A DNA stretch of 64,000 nt from JAIESQ01 sp964495375 (GCA_964495375.1 CAZBWM010000003.1:121632-185631), one strand, 5' to 3'. Positions 35,440 to 44,325 are shown, counted from the stretch's first letter. The notes: a model not told the origin generated them from the letters alone. Program-made: numbers and translations.

Positions 35440-37143
35440 TTACTTGCCAGCTTCCGTTGCCGGTTCGGTCACCGGCGCGATCGCCTTGGGCGGCTCCTGT
35501 AGCCAGCGGGCACGCAACAAGTTGCCAGGCCGCTGCGGTCCGGCGGTCGCTTGGTAAGCGGCAACCGCCTGATCGGTGTGCCCCAGCGCTTCGTGTGCGC
35601 GCGCCAGAAGATACAACGCGCCGTTGCGCCAGCGCAGCTTGTCGGCGGCCGCGGTATCTGCCATGGCGCCGGGAACATCGCCCGGCGCGGCCGCGGCATT
35701 GGCGTCTGGGGCCGCACCGCCTGCCGGTTGATCGGCAGGGGCGAGCACTCGCTTCGTCAGGTGTTCGATCGCGACATCGAAACGCCCGCGCTCATAAGCC
35801 ACGAGGGCCAACCAATAGCTGGCATCGAGCTTCGCGGCGCGGAGCACGGCCGCTTCCTCAGGTTTGAGATTAGCAGCCGCCAGATCGGCGTCGGCAACGC
35901 GAGTCCGCTGATAGGAGCGATTCGCGCTTTCCTCGCCCGCCTCGGCGGAGTATTTACCGGCCAGGTGCAATCGGCGGCCATTCGCCAGCGCGAGCACCGA
36001 TCCCTGGAACTTTTTTGGAACTCCCTCGACGTGAAAGGCCAGCATTTCGCGCTCGGCCGACTGATTGACGTCGGGGCTCGACTGATAGCGCAGGCGATCG
36101 TAGGGCAGGCGCCACAGGTGTGCGTCGCGTAAGCCGGGGCATTTGCGCAAGCGATTGGCCACCTGCGAGGGGGCCGTCGTCAGCACGATCCGCCGATCGC
36201 CGGTAAGCCGAGATTCGACGCGCTTCATGCGCTGCGACAGGTAACCCGGCGAGCCCTCGATCAACGCGACGGTGCCGACCAACTGCTCGGCAGTCACGGG
36301 GTAAGGGTGCTCCGCATCAAGGTCCAGGCGGCGCAGCAAGGCATCGTTGGCCGCCAACTCCGAGAGTTTGGCGACCCCGGTGCCGTCCGCCGCGGGAATG
36401 GGGAGCCCCAACTGCGGATCGAAGACGCGCAACTCGCCATCGATCAGCACGCCGACTGCCCACGGTTTCGGCGGGTCGTCCGGCTTGTCGCCCGGCAGAG
36501 CCAGCACGGCGGCTTCGATTCCTTGTTGTCGGCACAGCAGCACAAACACCCAGGCGCGATCGATGATCTCGCCGCGTCCCAGAAAGACCGTTTGATACGG
36601 CAGGTGATTGGGCTCGAGCGCTTGGCCCGCGCTGTCCGTGCCCAATTCGCCCGGTTCCATCAGCGAGACGTTGCGCACGGTCCACTCGAACAACCTGGTG
36701 GCTCGCGCCAAGTCATCCGACTGTTCGCCGCGCGCGTCGCGCGCGATGTTTCGCAGCGTGACCGCTTCTTGCAAATAGAAGCTGTCGAATACCAGGAACT
36801 TGTCGGCTACCAGATCGCGCATCGGCTGCAGGTCGCGGTCGACTTCAGGAAGTGATGCCACGAGCGGATCGACCGACCACTCGATGGGGCGCGACCAATC
36901 GACGGATTCATTCAGGTGCTCGACGATGCGGCCGAGCATGTCCTGGGCTTGAAATTGTTCGAGATGGTTCAGATTGTCGATCGCCGTGTCGAAGAGTTGC
37001 CGCTTCACGGCGGGGTCGGCCAGCGTCGAAGTTTGCGCGCCCCCGCCCGCCGATGAACCACCTGAATTGCAGCCAAACAGCGAAACCAGCAGACCAAGCG
37101 CTGCCAGGGCCGCCACAACGTTCGTTCCAAATCTGTTATTCAC
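35440..37143 (-). CDS. Lipoprotein with transglutaminase-like and TPR regions
   Basis: 567 residues. The N-terminus is a lipoprotein signal with lipobox LFGC and then a Gly/Ser linker. About residues 150-250 resemble a transglutaminase-like fold (YQTVFLGRGEIIDRAWVFVL, LCRQQGIEAAVLALPGD, LIDGELRVFDPQLGLPI). The C-terminal 150 residues contain TPR-like helices (ASYWLALVAYERGRFDVAIE, ALYLLARAHEALGHTDQAV). The start is a GTG ending at 37143 whose GTGA overlaps the kdsA stop by 4 nt, so translation is coupled. A periplasmic or outer-membrane envelope role is likely, in line with coupling to Kdo synthesis. Confidence 0.78.
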   Translation of the reverse strand: MNNRFGTNVVAALAALGLLVSLFGCNSGGSSAGGGAQTSTLADPAVKRQLFDTAIDNLNHLEQFQAQDMLGRIVEHLNESVDWSRPIEWSVDPLVASLPEVDRDLQPMRDLVADKFLVFDSFYLQEAVTLRNIARDARGEQSDDLARATRLFEWTVRNVSLMEPGELGTDSAGQALEPNHLPYQTVFLGRGEIIDRAWVFVLLCRQQGIEAAVLALPGDKPDDPPKPWAVGVLIDGELRVFDPQLGLPIPAADGTGVAKLSELAANDALLRRLDLDAEHPYPVTAEQLVGTVALIEGSPGYLSQRMKRVESRLTGDRRIVLTTAPSQVANRLRKCPGLRDAHLWRLPYDRLRYQSSPDVNQSAEREMLAFHVEGVPKKFQGSVLALANGRRLHLAGKYSAEAGEESANRSYQRTRVADADLAAANLKPEEAAVLRAAKLDASYWLALVAYERGRFDVAIEHLTKRVLAPADQPAGGAAPDANAAAAPGDVPGAMADTAAADKLRWRNGALYLLARAHEALGHTDQAVAAYQATAGPQRPGNLLRARWLQEPPKAIAPVTEPATEAGK

Positions 37144-37967
37144 AGCGTCTCCACGGTCGCGCGCAGGGACAACAGCCGCCGGAGCAGCCCTTCAAATTCA
37201 GCCAACGGAACCATGTTGGGCCCGTCGCTGGGCGAGCGATCCGGATCGGGATGCGTTTCGAAGAACAGCCCGTCGACCCCCAGGGCCGTCGCGGCGCGGG
37301 CCAGCGGTTCGACCATTGCGCGGTTGCCCCCGGTTGCGCCGCCCAGCCCCCCTGGTTCTTGTACGCTGTGCGTGGCATCAAAGATCACCGGGGGCCCCAG
37401 CGATTGCATTTGCGGAATTGCTCGCATGTCGTTGACCAGCCGTCCGTAGCCGAAAAAGGTGCCGCGCTCCGTCAGCAGGATATTCTGGCAGCCGGCCGCT
37501 TCGAGTTTGGCGACCACGTGCTTCATATCCCAGGGGGCGAGGAACTGGGCCTTCTTGACGTTCACCGCCCGGCCAGTGCGGGCTGCCGCTACGAGCAAAT
37601 CAGTCTGCCGGCAGAGGAACGCCGGGATTTGCAACACGTCGACCGCCTGACCCGCCGCGGCTGCCTGCTGCGACTCGTGAATATCGGTGGTGACGCACAG
37701 CCCCAGGCGGTCGCGCACGCGCGCGAGAATGGCGAGCCCCTCGTCGAGCCCTTGGCCGCGAAACGCCGCGTTGCTCGTCCGGTTGGCCTTGTCGAACGAC
37801 GCCTTGAAGATCAGCCCTACGCCGAGCCGCTCGGCGATGCCGGCCAGGCTCTCGGCGATCGAGAGGGTCAGCGCCTCGCTTTCGATCACGCAGGGACCGG
37901 CAATGATCAACAAAGGCTGGCCTTGTCCGCATCGATGCGGACCAATGCTCGCTGGATTCTGGCTCAT
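37140..37967 (-). CDS. kdsA: 3-deoxy-8-phosphooctulonate synthase KdsA
   Basis: 275 residues. KdsA condenses phosphoenolpyruvate with arabinose-5-phosphate to Kdo-8-phosphate, for lipopolysaccharide. Landmarks: LLIIAGPCVIES near the N-terminus, GLIFKASFDKANRTS, the VTTDIHE segment, LQIPAFLCRQTDLL, VNVKKAQFLAPWDM, LTERGTFFGYGRLVNDM, and DATHSVQEPGG. The Asn of VNVKK is that of the metal-independent class (Cys in metal-dependent KdsA lies earlier, in the AGPCVIE block, and is present, so the class is open). The ATG ending at 37967 gives the usual length. It is coupled to the downstream lipoprotein by a 4-nt overlap. Confidence 0.95.
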   Translation of the reverse strand: MSQNPASIGPHRCGQGQPLLIIAGPCVIESEALTLSIAESLAGIAERLGVGLIFKASFDKANRTSNAAFRGQGLDEGLAILARVRDRLGLCVTTDIHESQQAAAAGQAVDVLQIPAFLCRQTDLLVAAARTGRAVNVKKAQFLAPWDMKHVVAKLEAAGCQNILLTERGTFFGYGRLVNDMRAIPQMQSLGPPVIFDATHSVQEPGGLGGATGGNRAMVEPLARAATALGVDGLFFETHPDPDRSPSDGPNMVPLAEFEGLLRRLLSLRATVETL

Positions 37968-38420
37968 GAACGCGCGTGCTCGAATTGACCAGTTTGGTCG
38001 CGATGCTTCCCTACGAGGCGATCTACGACTGGCAATATAGCCGGCCTGCGGCGTTCGCGATAAGGCGCTAAGGGCCGACCATGCGGCGCGGCCCGCCAAA
38101 GCATCGCGAGCTCACAAGTCTCACCGCCAAAAAGTGTTGCAAAGCGAGCGACCGGTGGGCGAGACCGGCTCTGTCGGGCTGCTCGTCTCATGCTGAGACA
38201 CTGGCGCGGCGTGGGTGATAGCATCCCACGCTAGTGAGGTATCCGCTGTGTACGTTGCTACAGCGAGATAGCGCAATTGTTGCAGGCTTGGCCACCGGTC
38301 AACCAGCGGCAAAATGGCCCAAATCGGTGCTGTCATTTCCCGGCAAATGACACTTAAGCGACTTTAATGCAAAGACTTGCTGCGAGCCGGTTCGCCACCA
38401 AAACCCGGGCAGGCCGCGTA
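37968..38420. other. Intergenic region upstream of kdsA and of the sigma-54 element
   Basis: 453 bases with no supported gene. One small hairpin is visible: GTCTCA/TGAGAC with a 3-nt loop at 38185-38199. The region should contain the kdsA promoter, but no clear match was found. Confidence 0.5.
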
Positions 38421-38440
38421 ATTGGCACGGCACATGCACC
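38421..38440 (+). promoter_or_regulatory. Sigma-54 (-24/-12) promoter match
   Basis: TTGGCACGGCACATGCA at 38422-38438 matches the sigma-54 consensus TGGCACG-N4-TTGC at all but one of the conserved positions, with GG (38424-38425) and GC (38436-38437) separated by exactly 10 nt. Expected transcription start is about 38449 on the plus strand. No plus-strand protein gene follows; a structured, T-tailed segment does. Confidence 0.6.
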
Positions 38441-38448
38441 CGCATAAG

Positions 38449-38594
38449 GAGTCTCCCTGGCACAATCCCACGGAGACGTCAATTTGGACTGGCCCGCGGG
38501 GCCTCTGACGATTTTGGCGCGATGGTTAACTGCCCCTGGCCATCGTGTCTCGAGCCAATGCGGAAGTGGCACGTCAGAGGCCCCCGTTTTTTTT
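38449..38594 (+). ncRNA. Candidate sigma-54-dependent structured small RNA
   Basis: About 146 nt downstream of the sigma-54 match. Visible stems: GTCTCC/GGAGAC (38451-38456 with 38472-38477), an outer 13-bp stem GGGGCCTCTGACG/CGTCAGAGGCCCC (38498-38510 with 38572-38584), and inside it CGATGG/CCATCG (38520-38525 with 38540-38545). Eight T residues follow at 38587-38594. An alternative stem GGCCC-GCG-GGGCC (38491-38503) competes with the outer stem, so two folds are possible. No coding potential is evident in the expected transcript. This is inferred from promoter plus structure plus terminator; there is no known family match. Confidence 0.45.
38498..38594 (+). terminator. Long-stem terminator with T8
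   Basis: A 13-bp perfect stem whose 3' arm is followed 2 nt later by T8. The loop is 61 nt and itself folds, which is unusual for an intrinsic terminator. It points away from kdsA and into the 3' end of the minus-strand gene at 38655, so it can only serve plus-strand transcription. Confidence 0.5.
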
Positions 38595-38654
38595 GCGCAG
38601 GGGGCGGGTTCTTCGCTCGCGCGGGCTGTTACCTCACGCTCTCTTCGACCGGCG

Positions 38655-38894
38655 CTATTTCTGGTATCCCAGCGCCTGAATGACGCTGAGCATCTCTTCG
38701 TACGAGATGAAGCGGCGGCGATGCCGAAGCTTGTAGGCGTCGATGGCGCTGGCCAGTTCTTGTGCGGGGGCCGAAAGCTCGGCGTGGCTGTCTGCGAATT
38801 GCCGACGCTCTTGAGGCGCGCGGGCCGCGGTCATTTCGTGGCTGCGGCGATCGATGAACTCGGTGTCCGGCAATCCGAGTACCGTGGTGGTCAT
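38655..38894 (-). CDS. Small conserved planctomycete-type protein (79 aa)
   Basis: 79 residues. The C-terminal 30 residues, with RHRRRFISYEEMLSVIQALGY, form a recognisable conserved motif that I associate with small planctomycete proteins of unknown function; it looks like a helical, possibly nucleic-acid- or protein-binding segment. The N-terminal half is charged and variable. No signal or membrane segment. It is the last of three same-strand genes: AAA ATPase, a 70-aa protein, then this one, with gaps of 84 and 70 nt. Confidence 0.7.
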   Translation of the reverse strand: MTTTVLGLPDTEFIDRRSHEMTAARAPQERRQFADSHAELSAPAQELASAIDAYKLRHRRRFISYEEMLSVIQALGYQK

Positions 38895-38964
38895 GGTCCA
38901 ACTCCTGAACGTGGAATCCCGGCCCGGCAGCGCAACGCTACCTTGCCCGGCGAAACTGTCAAAT

Positions 38965-39177
38965 CTATGCGACCGAAACGATGTCGTCGGCCGGCATCGC
39001 CAGCTCCGCGCGCATCAATGGGAGCGGCGCCGGGGCCAACGAGCGATCGATCCCCTGCAGATTTTGGCGAATGGTCTCGAGGTGCCGTCGCAAGGGTTGC
39101 GAGAACCGCGCGCGCTGTGCCGCGCCGTTACTTTCGGGTTGATCGGCACGGAAGGTTTTTTCCGCAATCGTCGACAT
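38965..39177 (-). CDS. Small hypothetical protein (70 aa)
   Basis: 70 residues, with a helical centre RFSQPLRRHLETIRQNLQGI and a C-terminus rich in small residues. No family recognised, no signal peptide. An AAGGAAA-like ribosome site (from TTTCCTTCC at 39192-39200) precedes the ATG by about 14 nt. Its place between the AAA ATPase and the 79-aa gene suggests a shared transcript. Confidence 0.55.
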   Translation of the reverse strand: MSTIAEKTFRADQPESNGAAQRARFSQPLRRHLETIRQNLQGIDRSLAPAPLPLMRAELAMPADDIVSVA

Positions 39178-39261
39178 GCAGGGTGCTCTCTGGAAGGAAA
39201 ATGAAAGTGGAGGGTTTGAGGCGGGTAGGTTTGGTTTGAGCGGGGCGGGAGGCTGCGTTCC

Positions 39262-40788
39262 TTACATGATCGCGAAGTAGTTCTCCACCGCGAAATCGAA
39301 GTTCTCGCGCGACATCTCGGGGGTTTGTCCCTGATACGAGCAGAAATTCTTCACCTGCAAGAGCAGGTCGCGGGGCTGGCAACAACGGAACGGCCGCTTG
39401 ATCGAGCGGTAGTGCTTTTCGATCAGGTATTCGACCGGATCTTCGCGGTAGACGAATCCCAACTTGGGGGCCATCAACTGGAACAGCTCGCGGAACTGCT
39501 CCTCGGTCGGATCGACAACGTCGATCTTGTAGGGAATTCGCCGCAAGAAGGCGTCGTCGACCAGATCCTTCGGTTCAAGGTTCGTCGAGAAAATGATCAA
39601 CTGATCGAATGGCACCTGGATCTTTTTGCCGCTGGCCAGGTTGAGGAAGTCGTACCGCTTTTCCAACGGTACGATCCAGCGATTCAACAATTCGTCGGTG
39701 CGAATGCGTTGCCGGCCGAAGTCGTCGATCACCAGCACACCGCAGTTGCTTTTCATTTGCAGCGGCGCTTCGCTGATATTGGTGTTCGAGTTCAGCGTGA
39801 TCTCGAGGTTCTCCATGCGTAACTCGCCGCCGACCACGATCGTCGGCCGGCGGATGCGCACCCAGCGTTTGTCGATGCGCCGCTGATCCAGCAACCCATC
39901 GTGCGCTTCGAGCGGCATCTCTTCATGGTTGCTCGGGTCGAACAACCGCATAATGTCGCCGTCGATCCCCACGGCTCGTGGAATCCAGATTGTCTGGCCA
40001 AAGGCCTTGGTAATCCGCTCGGCGATGCTCGTTTTGCCGTTACCGGGCGCACCGTAAAGAAACAAGCCGCGCCCCGAGTTGACGGCCGGCCCCAATCGGT
40101 TGAGCATCCGCTGACTCAGCAGCAGGTCGGCAAAGGCCCGCCGGAGGTCGTCAACGTTGCAGTGTTGTTTTTCGATCGATTGGGCTTTGATGCTGGCGAT
40201 GTAATCTTCGAGCGAAACCGGCGCCGCGCCAAAGTAAGTGCAGTGCTCGAACTCGCGCCGCCCGCGCTCGCGCCCCATGTCGGTGATCGTGTAGTTGTAG
40301 TCGTTCATTTGGGCAGCGCCCTTATAAACGACCAACTGATCCTGCTTCATCTGCCGCAGCAGGGCTTCGATCAGCTTGAACGGCAGCCGCGTTTGATCGG
40401 CGATCGTCCGACCCGTGGCTTCGCCCGTGTTGAACAGAAACTTGAGAATCAGCGATTCAACCTGGGTGTCGGTCAGGTTGGCGTCAGACAGCGAATCGGG
40501 CTCCGCCGGCATGAACTCGTCGCGGGGTCCGTCGTGGTCGCCGCCGGCGCTTGCGCCCGATTGCTCGATCAGGCTCGAAATCCGCTGGCACATGTTTTCG
40601 AGCGCCGACTCGCCCCCCGCCGAGGAGGCTGCCGCATCGTCTTCGACCGCGGCCGCGCTGTCGACACGGGCGCCGGCGCGTTGTCCATGCTCAGGCAACG
40701 TCGGGCGAATCGTGTCCCAGGGACTGGGACCCCCCGCTCCGCCGCCGGCGAGCTTGGCCAGTAGATCGTCGCTTGCGCTATTGGGCAT
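39262..40788 (-). CDS. AAA+ ATPase with N-terminal winged-helix-like region
   Basis: 508 residues. The first 100 are low-complexity and acidic. About 105-180 look like winged-helix/MarR-type helices (ILKFLFNTGEATGRTIADQT, LIEALLRQMKQDQLV). The AAA+ core follows: Walker A GAPGNGKTS near residue 245, Walker B VLVIDDFG, an arginine-finger-like segment in DAFLRRIPYKI, and sensor-type FSTNLEPKDL. This is a recurring planctomycete ATPase, distinct from Clp/FtsH, and predicted cytoplasmic. Partners may be the two small genes just downstream. The winged-helix part suggests regulation through DNA or protein binding; this is inferred. Confidence 0.82.
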   Translation of the reverse strand: MPNSASDDLLAKLAGGGAGGPSPWDTIRPTLPEHGQRAGARVDSAAAVEDDAAASSAGGESALENMCQRISSLIEQSGASAGGDHDGPRDEFMPAEPDSLSDANLTDTQVESLILKFLFNTGEATGRTIADQTRLPFKLIEALLRQMKQDQLVVYKGAAQMNDYNYTITDMGRERGRREFEHCTYFGAAPVSLEDYIASIKAQSIEKQHCNVDDLRRAFADLLLSQRMLNRLGPAVNSGRGLFLYGAPGNGKTSIAERITKAFGQTIWIPRAVGIDGDIMRLFDPSNHEEMPLEAHDGLLDQRRIDKRWVRIRRPTIVVGGELRMENLEITLNSNTNISEAPLQMKSNCGVLVIDDFGRQRIRTDELLNRWIVPLEKRYDFLNLASGKKIQVPFDQLIIFSTNLEPKDLVDDAFLRRIPYKIDVVDPTEEQFRELFQLMAPKLGFVYREDPVEYLIEKHYRSIKRPFRCCQPRDLLLQVKNFCSYQGQTPEMSRENFDFAVENYFAIM

Positions 40789-41138
40789 GGTGGTTTTTGA
40801 CGTGGGGCACTTGGCGCAATGACGCGCTCCGGCGGGGCGCCCACTTCGCCTGACAAATGGGGTTCAAAAGCCACCTGAAAAGTAGGTTGTCTCCTGGAGT
40901 CGGGCAAATCGCTTTGCCCGGCATGCCAGTTACCGATCGCGGTCACTCGTGTCGCGGCTTGGAATGAATGAAACTCACCCTGATTTTTTTACTACAACCG
41001 CGCCTGTCGGCATAACTGGCCGGCAAGCCGGGCCGATTGTTAAGAACCGGTGTCGGTTTCGCGGAGACTTGCCGCTGCGTTGTCCCGGCATTAGGCTCGG
41101 CCACGGAGCACCGCACCGTTCTCACGGAATACCCCGTC
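40789..41138. other. Divergent intergenic region with a hairpin
   Basis: 350 bases between the divergent AAA ATPase and esterase genes. It holds a compact 8-bp hairpin, CGGGCAAA/TTTGCCCG with loop TCGC, at 40901-40920, about 115 nt upstream of the ATPase start. A T7 run at about 40983-40989 is not attached to it. No gene seen. Confidence 0.5.
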
Positions 41139-42746
41139 ATGCGATCCCACTTAGCTATCAATCGACCTGATTTTCGCCTGCTGACGCCTGGGCTGCTGTT
41201 GTGTGTCGGGTGGCAACTGTGTGCCTTGATGAACACACCGGTGGCCACGGCCTTCGATGAACCAGCCCCCGACAAACCGTCGACCACCGCCGACAGTCGA
41301 CCCGACGACCGTAAAACACGGCGACCGCCCAAGCCCGACGCAGGCCGCGCCGATCTGGCGGCCGCCTACTTGCGTTTGGATCGAGCCTTTTCGCTCCACC
41401 CACCGTCCGCCGAGCGGATCGCCGAGGTCAATCAGGGTTTCGACCGCGCGACCCTCTCCTTCTTCTCCGGGAAGAATGCCGACGCCGTCCGGGCAATCAA
41501 CCAATTGAGCGCGGAACTGCTTCCCGCGGCCGACAAGTCGCAGCAAGCCTTGGCGATGTCGTTGCGCGTGCGGCTTGAGCCCCCGGTCTTGATTGCAGGA
41601 AGCAGCGGACAGGCCTTGCGCGCGCACGTGACGAGTTTGTATGCCGTGGAAGTGGACGACGACGCGAGCTCGCGGCCGGCCGGTTTCAGTTTGCGATTTC
41701 AACCACTGGACGCCGAAGGGGAACCGGGCGAGGTCGCAGCCGCCCTGGAGGGCGAGCTTCCGCCGGGGAGCTTCGACCGCTACGAGCGAACGCTCGACTT
41801 GTCTCCAATCGCCGGTAGCCTGCCGCCAGCGACGTACAGCGTCGAAGTCGTTACACCCTCGGGCGATTGGGTGCAGGCCGCGCGCTGGTCGGTCGTGAGC
41901 AAGTCGCTCGATGCCGTTCGCGAGGCGAATGTGGCTCGCCTGGCCGAAATCAAGTCCGACGATCGGGCGATTCTTCAAGCGCTCGCGGCTTGCCGATCGC
42001 GCAATCAGTTGCTGAGCGACTCGCCGTCCGAAACCAGCATGGCGCAGTTTCTCTCGCGTCCCAACGCACTGATCGGCGAATTGGATGCCGAGATCAAGGC
42101 GCTTGCCGCGGGGACCGATCCCTATCGCCGTCGCGCCGGCGACTATTGGCGCACGATCAGCGAGGGTGAAAAGACCTGCCCGCTGCGGATCTTCGCCCCG
42201 CCGGCCGCGACGGGCGAAGAGCCTGTGCCGCTGGTGATCGCAATTCACGGGGCCGGCGCCGATGAGAACATGTTTTTCGACGCCTACGGAGCGGGCATTC
42301 TGAAACGGCTCGCCGCCCAGCACGGCTATCTCGTTGCAACGCCGACGACCAATGTCTTCGGCGGCAAACCCGCCTGGTTCGATCGTCTGCTTGAGGATCT
42401 TTCGCACGACTACGCGATCGACACCAAGCGCGTGTACGTGCTGGGGCATTCGATGGGGGGCGGGGCCACGAGCGCCTTGTGCGAGGCCCGCGGCGATAAA
42501 ATTCGCGCAGCTTGCTGCCTGGCCGGCACGCGCGGCTTCTCCAGCAAAGCCAAGCTGCCGCCGATCTTGGTCATTGCCGCCCGGCTCGACATGGTTGTGC
42601 CCGCGGCCGGGATCGAACGAGGAGCACAGAAGGCGATCGCGGCTGGGCTGCCGATTGAGTTTCGTGAAATGAAAGAATACGGCCACACGCTGATGGTCGG
42701 CCCCGCGCTGGGCGACGCGATTCCCTGGTTGCTCAATCACAAGTAG
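41139..42746 (+). CDS. Exported alpha/beta hydrolase (esterase family)
   Basis: 535 residues. An N-terminal hydrophobic stretch (LLTPGLLLCVGWQLCALMN) is a signal peptide, followed by a charged linker. Residues about 60-330 form a helical and beta region of unknown function. The C-terminal 200 residues are an alpha/beta hydrolase: VIAIHGAGADENMFFD oxyanion region, the nucleophile elbow VYVLGHSMGGGATSAL, Asp in VIAARLDMVVPAAG and His in EYGHTLMVG. This resembles the feruloyl-esterase/LpqC-like group of planctomycetes that may deacetylate or deferuloylate polysaccharides. The ATG at 41139 puts the signal peptide at the start. Confidence 0.85.
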   Translation: MRSHLAINRPDFRLLTPGLLLCVGWQLCALMNTPVATAFDEPAPDKPSTTADSRPDDRKTRRPPKPDAGRADLAAAYLRLDRAFSLHPPSAERIAEVNQGFDRATLSFFSGKNADAVRAINQLSAELLPAADKSQQALAMSLRVRLEPPVLIAGSSGQALRAHVTSLYAVEVDDDASSRPAGFSLRFQPLDAEGEPGEVAAALEGELPPGSFDRYERTLDLSPIAGSLPPATYSVEVVTPSGDWVQAARWSVVSKSLDAVREANVARLAEIKSDDRAILQALAACRSRNQLLSDSPSETSMAQFLSRPNALIGELDAEIKALAAGTDPYRRRAGDYWRTISEGEKTCPLRIFAPPAATGEEPVPLVIAIHGAGADENMFFDAYGAGILKRLAAQHGYLVATPTTNVFGGKPAWFDRLLEDLSHDYAIDTKRVYVLGHSMGGGATSALCEARGDKIRAACCLAGTRGFSSKAKLPPILVIAARLDMVVPAAGIERGAQKAIAAGLPIEFREMKEYGHTLMVGPALGDAIPWLLNHK

Positions 42747-42936
42747 CACCGCAACTGGTTTGGAGCACCCTCTCTGCGTCAAAGCCGTAACTGCCCGCAA
42801 GCTTTGACTTAACGTGGCCTGTGCGGCCAATCGCGTGGCCAAATTGCGTTGAAATCTCCCAACCGATCAGCATATGCTTACGGCTTGATCGGTTACTGAG
42901 GTTGGCGATCACCGCCCACCAGCCAGGAGAGACGTC

Positions 42937-44316
42937 ATGCTGACGATCTGGGGACCGAAGCGCATCGGGCGCTGCGATGGCTTGCCGCGCCGCGACTTTC
43001 TCAAAGCCGGATCGTTGGCCGTCGCTGGCCTGGGCCTGGGCGACGCCTTGCGCGTGCGCTCGGCCGCCAGCCAGGCCGCTCAGTCTGCCAACAAAAAGTC
43101 GGTCATCATCTACTGGGTTGATGGTGGTCCCTCGCACCTCGAAACCTACGATCCCAAGCCCAACGCGCCCGCCGAATTCCGCGGCATGTTCAGCCCCATT
43201 CGCACCAACGTGCCGGGCATCTACGTCAACGAGCTGCTGACCGAGCACGCCAAGGTGATGGACCACTGCGCGCTGTTGCGCTCGGTGCATCACGACAGTG
43301 GCGACCACTTCGCCGGCGCCCACATGATGCTCACCGGCTACTTCGGCGCGACCGGCGCCAACACCGATCCGATCTATCCGTCGGCCGGTTCGATTGTCAC
43401 CAAGCTGCGCGGCCCGAATGCCGATGGCGTGCCGCCCTACGTCGCGGTTCCGCACGCGGCGACGGTTGGGATTGTGCCCGGCTACAACAGCGCAACCTAT
43501 CTCGGAGTCGCCCATAACCCATTTCCCGCCGGTGGAGACCCCAGCGCCGCGGGCTATCGCGTGCCGAATCTCGATCTGCCCGGCGAACTCTCGCTCGGCC
43601 GCTTGGGTGACCGCCGCACATTGCTGTCGACGTTCGACCGCATGCGCTGCGAGGCCGATCGCTCGGGTGTGATGCACGGGCTCGATTCGTTCAATCAACA
43701 AGCGTTTTCGATGGTCACCGGCGAGGCCGCCCGCGATGCCTTCAATATCGACGCCGAAGATCCGCGAGTTCGCGACAAATACGGCCGCGACACCTTTGGT
43801 CAGAGCGCGCTATTGGCCCGCCGCCTGGTCGAGGCTGGCGTGACCTTTGTCACCATTCACAACGGCGGTTGGGATCATCACTGGGATCTCGAGTCGGGGC
43901 TCAAGGGGCGGCTCCCCTCGTTCGATCGCTCGATCGCCGCTTTGATCGGTGACCTGGCCGACCGTGGGATGCTCGACGACACGCTGGTACTCGTGATGGG
44001 CGAGTTCAGCCGCACGCCCCGCTTGAACAACGGGGGCAACGGTGGTCCTCCGCTGAGCAAGGGAACCCCCGGCCGCGATCACTGGGGCAATGTCATGTCG
44101 GTGCTGGCCGCCGGCGGTGGCGTCCGCGGTGGGCAAGTCATCGGCGCGTCGAATTCCAAGGGAGAATTTCCCGCCGAGCGACCGCTAGTGCCGGCCGACA
44201 TCCTGGCGACCCTCTACCACATCATGGGGATCGACCTGGCGACGCACTTCACCAACCTGGCCGGCCGCCCCGTGCCGATCAACAACGGCGGGCAAGTGAT
44301 CAGCGAATTGCTGTAG
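42937..44316 (+). CDS. DUF1501 protein (Tat-exported)
   Basis: 459 residues. The twin-arginine motif RRDFLKAGSLAVAGLGLG is near residue 18. The body has the DUF1501 blocks VIIYWVDGGPSHLETYDPKP, DHCALLRSVHHDSGDHF, YGRDTFGQSALLARRLVEAG, TIHNGGWDHHWD, MGEFSRTPRLNNG and GRDHWGNVMSVLAAGGG. The fold is alkaline-phosphatase/sulfatase-like with metal-binding His/Asp positions. DUF1501 proteins are exported and very numerous in planctomycetes, usually beside DUF1549/DUF1553 cytochrome-type genes, none of which is here. GGAGA lies 6 nt before the ATG. hemL follows after 9 nt. Confidence 0.92.
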   Translation: MLTIWGPKRIGRCDGLPRRDFLKAGSLAVAGLGLGDALRVRSAASQAAQSANKKSVIIYWVDGGPSHLETYDPKPNAPAEFRGMFSPIRTNVPGIYVNELLTEHAKVMDHCALLRSVHHDSGDHFAGAHMMLTGYFGATGANTDPIYPSAGSIVTKLRGPNADGVPPYVAVPHAATVGIVPGYNSATYLGVAHNPFPAGGDPSAAGYRVPNLDLPGELSLGRLGDRRTLLSTFDRMRCEADRSGVMHGLDSFNQQAFSMVTGEAARDAFNIDAEDPRVRDKYGRDTFGQSALLARRLVEAGVTFVTIHNGGWDHHWDLESGLKGRLPSFDRSIAALIGDLADRGMLDDTLVLVMGEFSRTPRLNNGGNGGPPLSKGTPGRDHWGNVMSVLAAGGGVRGGQVIGASNSKGEFPAERPLVPADILATLYHIMGIDLATHFTNLAGRPVPINNGGQVISELL

Positions 44317-44325
44317 AATGCGGTA

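Noticed and set aside
38484..39239. Plus-strand frame through the structured RNA and the two small genes
   Set aside because: It reads through the terminator stem and is antisense to genes with better protein character; no ribosome site.
41151..42842. Minus-strand open frame opposite the esterase
   Set aside because: Composition is Arg/Gln/His-rich with no motif; the plus-strand esterase has clear catalytic motifs.
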